The notes under the pieces: generated by a model
Told to the model about the DNA's origin: nothing
Database searches by the model: none
Seen by the model: the letters and a program-made list of their open reading frames with translations, nothing else
In this document: positions 61,149 through 64,000 of the stretch, one piece after another
How positions within the stretch are numbered: the stretch's first letter is position 1
Layout of the letters: every line of letters starts with the position of its first letter
Source: Viscum album
Lineage: Eukaryota > Streptophyta > Magnoliopsida > Santalales > Viscaceae
Reading direction: 5' to 3'
DNA: 64,000 nt
NCBI GenBank assembly: GCA_963277665.1
Contig: OY728143.1
Span: 1,117,176,110-1,117,240,109 of the forward strand
Program-made: the position numbers and the translations under genes

Positions 61149-62200
61149 ATGGCTAGAAACCGAAGGAACCATGTCAAGGCTAAGTATGATGGATAATGAA
61201 ATTGTTTTTATATAGAGAATATAAATGATATGGGAGCTATAATGAAAAATCTCAATGTTATTCCTACTCAAATTTCTTAACCTATAAATCATGATGGACT
61301 TATAAATGAGAAAAGGAGGGAAGATCATTTTGTTGAGTCCTTCACGAGGCAACACCCACATTATTTAGGCAGGACTTATGATCCACTTGTTTCAAAATAA
61401 TGTATTAGTACCACTAAAAATATATTCACCATTATTTAGTGTTTTGAAAATGAGAAAATTATTTTGCCTATTTATCTATTAAAAGGTGAAGCAGACCAGT
61501 GGTGGACTCAAATCAATAATATGAGGTAGCAGGATGAAATTGAATCCATGGATTGGGATGAGTTCAAGAACTTATTTTTCAAAAAGTAATTTCCTATTAT
61601 TCTTAATAAAATGATATAGGAATAGTTATTTGAGTTAAATAAAATAGATAATGAATCTGTAGTTACCGAAGATGATAATTTCACATGACTTTCAAGGTAT
61701 GCTTATGGTACCATCATACAACCAGAAAGTAATATTGATTGATTTTTTTAGTGGATTGAAGCCAAATATCAATAGGTAATTGTATATAATATACTTTAAT
61801 ATCTATGATGAGATTATGAGTTCATCAATAAAGGTTGAAATGGAATTTTTATTTACATATCAATCTCACGGAATTGATAAAAAAGTAAGATAGAGTTCAA
61901 AGGAAAATCTAAAATCCATGAAGAGAAGAAGATAAGATTTATTTTATGCTCTATGTGTGGAATGAAGAATTGAGAAAATTCTACTAAGCGGTCGAACAAT
62001 TTTTTTAAGTTCATAAATTAAGTTCATCAGGCATTTGATTGAAAAAGTGATGGGAATAGGTCTTCTAACATCACAAATTGAGAGAAAAATACACAAAATT
62101 AACCCCCACTTTAGTGCTAAAAGTGTAAAGAGAATGGTAATTATACTAACCAGTGCCAAAACCTGAGGTTTGGTGATGATGATTGGAATCAAAAACCTCT
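61149..62200 (+). pseudogene. gag relic of copy B
   Basis: The likely original start is ATG 61,149 (MARNRRNHVKAKYDG, basic), followed by a stop. The core shows RQHPHYLGRTYDPL (61,345-61,390), LKGEADQWW (61,480-61,505) and WDEFKNLFFKK-FP (61,555-61,595). A zinc knuckle C-stop-K-C-K-E-N-G-N-Y-T-N-Q-C lies at 62,115-62,156 and has Asn where His is expected. Many TAG/TGA stops occur. It would encapsidate the element RNA if intact. Confidence 0.75.
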
Positions 62201-62254
62201 TAAACCAAGGTAAAAGTGTAAATCACATGCAATCACTATCTCTTATGAGGGTTG

Positions 62255-62580
62255 AGACAACAACATGGTGAAATGTACACTTACCATAAACTCTAGAACA
62301 ACTAATGTCTTATTTGATTATGGATTTACCCACTCTTTCATATATAAAGAATTGGATAAAGGTATTAATATTAAAACCAAATTTTTAGATATATAATTAG
62401 TAACATAAACCCCTAATGGTATGATGATTGCATCTGAAGTCTATGATTCCTCTCCGACTGATGTTTGTGGGAAATTACTTCCTACAAATCATTTCGTTAT
62501 TCCTTGGTTGAATTTGATATCATCTTAAGCATGGATTGGATTTATCTTTATAAATACCACATCAATTATCAAGTAATTAA
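62255..62580 (+). pseudogene. Aspartic protease relic of copy B
   Basis: The frame VKCTLTINS...NVLFDYGFTHSFI spans 62,268-62,346. The active-site triad D-S-G reads D-Y-G (62,316-62,324). The second conserved segment, FDIILSMDWIYLYKYHINY, lies at about 62,513-62,570. A shift near 62,500 separates the two. Confidence 0.78.
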
Positions 62581-62649
62581 ATAAATGTTTGATATTTTAA
62601 ACTATCATATGATTATCTATTAATGTGGAAGTATGTATGAACTTCTTAT

Positions 62650-63470
62650 GGAGATTAAATCTAGTGTACGAGTCTTAATTCCCATTTAGAAGGGTTGTTT
62701 ATCTAAAATGTTTGGGGAGAATATAAAAATTATTTATTTTCCTATTGTTTGGGAGTTTTTGGATGTATTTATGGGATATTTTGGACATGTGTGTTACCTT
62801 GAGGTGTACCTATTATTTTCATGAAAAACAAACATGGATCAATGTGACTATGAAATGATTATCAGGAGTTGAACATGATCATGATCAAGAACAAGTATCC
62901 TCTTCCCCATATTTATGACTTGATTGATTCACTTCAAAAAGATCAACACTTTTCCATGATTGTCCACTATTCTAGATATCATCATTTTATATTAAATAAA
63001 TAGGATATGCCCAAAATGACATTCTATACAAGGTGTAGACACTACGAATATATAATTATGCCTTTTGGTCTTACAAATTCCCCTTCTGTATTCTTGGATT
63101 TGATGAATAGATTCTTTAGAGATTACCTTGATATGTTTGTGGTAGTATTTATATATGATATTATTATCTATTCAAATAGAAGGGAAGAGTATGAATACCA
63201 CTTGATAATTGTACTGAAGAACCTAAGGAGAATCTATATGAAAAAATTTTATAAGAGTAAATTTTGGCTGCAAAAGGTATCACTTTTGGGTCAAATAATC
63301 TCCATAGATTGTATAACAGTTGATCCATCAAAGATGGGGGCTCTTGAATGTTGGCATATACCGACCATGATGACTAAGACTCGTAGTTTTCTTAGTTTAG
63401 TTGGATATTATTGATGATTTGTGGAAAATTTATAATAGCTATCTAATCTAATGACCAAGTTAACTTGAAA
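62650..63470 (+). pseudogene. Reverse transcriptase relic of copy B
   Basis: The upstream part reads IYFPIVWEFLDVF (62,735-62,775) and IKNKYPLPHIYDLIDSLQ (62,885-62,940), with shifts between. The open part 63,007-63,414 has MPKMTFYTR, HYEYIIMPFGLTNSPSVFLDLMNRFF, then the polymerase box V-V-V-F-I-Y-D-I-I-I-Y (63,140-63,172), where the first catalytic Asp is Tyr. The connection segment ends SLLGQIIS...DPSKMGALECW and RSFLSLVGYY, followed by a stop in place of the usual Arg. Confidence 0.85.
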
Positions 63471-63471
63471 G

Positions 63472-63990
63472 GGTTCCAAGTTCCTCTCTAGTGTTAAATG
63501 TGAGGAAAATTGCAAGAAACTAATGAGAAGGCTAGTCGGTGCACCTACAATTATATTACCCTATACTGGAGAAGGGTTTGTAATCTATAGTGATGTTTCC
63601 AAGAATGGATTATGGTGTATTCTTATGAAGTATAAGATGTTTATATCCTATTACTCTCAAAAATTTAAGCTTCACAATAAAAATTACCTAATGCATGATT
63701 TGAAGTCCATAGTGGTACTTTTTCCATTAAGTATATGGTGGTATTATCTTTATGGATAAATGTGTGGTATTTATACCGATCATAAAAGTATGAAATATAT
63801 ATTTACATAGAAATATTTGAACATGAACCATAGAAGATGGTTAGATATAATAAAGGATTATAACTACTCAATACATTACCACCCTAGGAAAGAGAATAAG
63901 GTGGTTGATTCTTTGAGTCAAATGGATCATGCTATCTATTCCATGTTGAGGATCGTAAGAGATCCAATATTTAGGTATTTGTAAAAGATA
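63472..63990 (+). pseudogene. RNase H relic of copy B
   Basis: The open frame 63,523-63,759 reads LVGAPTIILPYTGEGFVIYSDVSKNGLWC, SYYSQKFKLHNKNYLMHDLKSIVVL and WWYYLYG, a clear gypsy RNase H with the first Asp (YSD) kept. After a stop it continues with IYTDHKSMKYIFT, NHRRWLDIIKDYN and HPRKENKVVDSLSQ to about 63,930. pol continues past the window. Confidence 0.85.
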
Positions 63991-64000
63991 GATCTGGAAA

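Larger units (their letters stand above)
55793..64000 (+). mobile_element. Chromovirus family 3, copy B, runs off the right edge
   Basis: The order is LTR, iMet PBS, leader with inserted SINE, gag, protease, RT, RNase H; the window ends inside pol. The LTR is about 4.1 kb, unusually long but within the range known for the Tekay group. pol motifs are the best preserved in the window, but catalytic residues are changed and stops are present. Confidence 0.82.

Noticed and set aside
1..64000. A novel multi-gene system (defence, metabolic cluster or similar)
   Set aside because: No group of intact adjacent genes exists in the window. Every coding signal I could identify belongs to a known type of transposable element.

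Overview
The window is a gene-poor, very AT-rich stretch of a plant nuclear genome (roughly 30% GC by eye). I found no intact protein-coding gene, no rRNA or tRNA gene and no bacterial-type operon. What can be read is a graveyard of transposable elements, mostly Ty3/gypsy chromoviruses. The plant assignment rests on the chromodomain-bearing pol genes, the initiator-Met primer-binding sites, the very long LTRs, a MuDR-type transposase, a plant-style LINE ORF1 and tRNA-headed SINEs. The chromovirus features fit the Tekay/Del lineage. The species cannot be told from the sequence.

Layout. 1-7,480: AT-rich sequence with no assignable feature apart from a weak 60-bp direct repeat. 7,669-9,420 (-): a GC-richer island carrying a broken LINE ORF1. 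11,740-22,400 (+): chromovirus 1, with both LTRs, PBS, gag, protease, RT/RNase H, integrase, chromodomain and PPT, all broken; a SINE sits in its 3' LTR and a probable small solo LTR in its 5' LTR. 22,401-27,870: AT-rich sequence with diverged repeat units and a promoter-like patch. 27,880-29,797 (+): a decayed Mutator-like transposase, cut by chromovirus 2. 29,798-38,763 (-): chromovirus 2, nearly complete, with paired LTRs and a probable 5-bp target duplication. 39,460-47,357 (-): two successive LTR relics. 50,430-64,000 (+): two copies of a third long-LTR chromovirus family arranged LTR-PBS-gag(cut)-LTR-PBS-gag-pol, running off the right edge.

None of these elements can make its proteins: reading frames are cut by many stops and shifts and the catalytic acidic residues are lost. 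The relics are useful because they are paired. Two LTRs, or two leaders, of one family give an internal 'before' sequence for later insertions. The most interesting object is a long (about 670 bp), GC-rich, tRNA-headed SINE family built around a GGCCTTCGGGCC palindrome. It occurs twice, each time with recognisable target duplications and with an empty site elsewhere in the same window. LTR-internal arrays (12 x 32 bp, about 190 bp, about 40-bp hairpins, about 31 bp) are the second theme.

All homology statements were made by eye. Boundaries of LTRs are good to a few bases where TG/CA, PBS or PPT are visible. Coding-domain boundaries are approximate.
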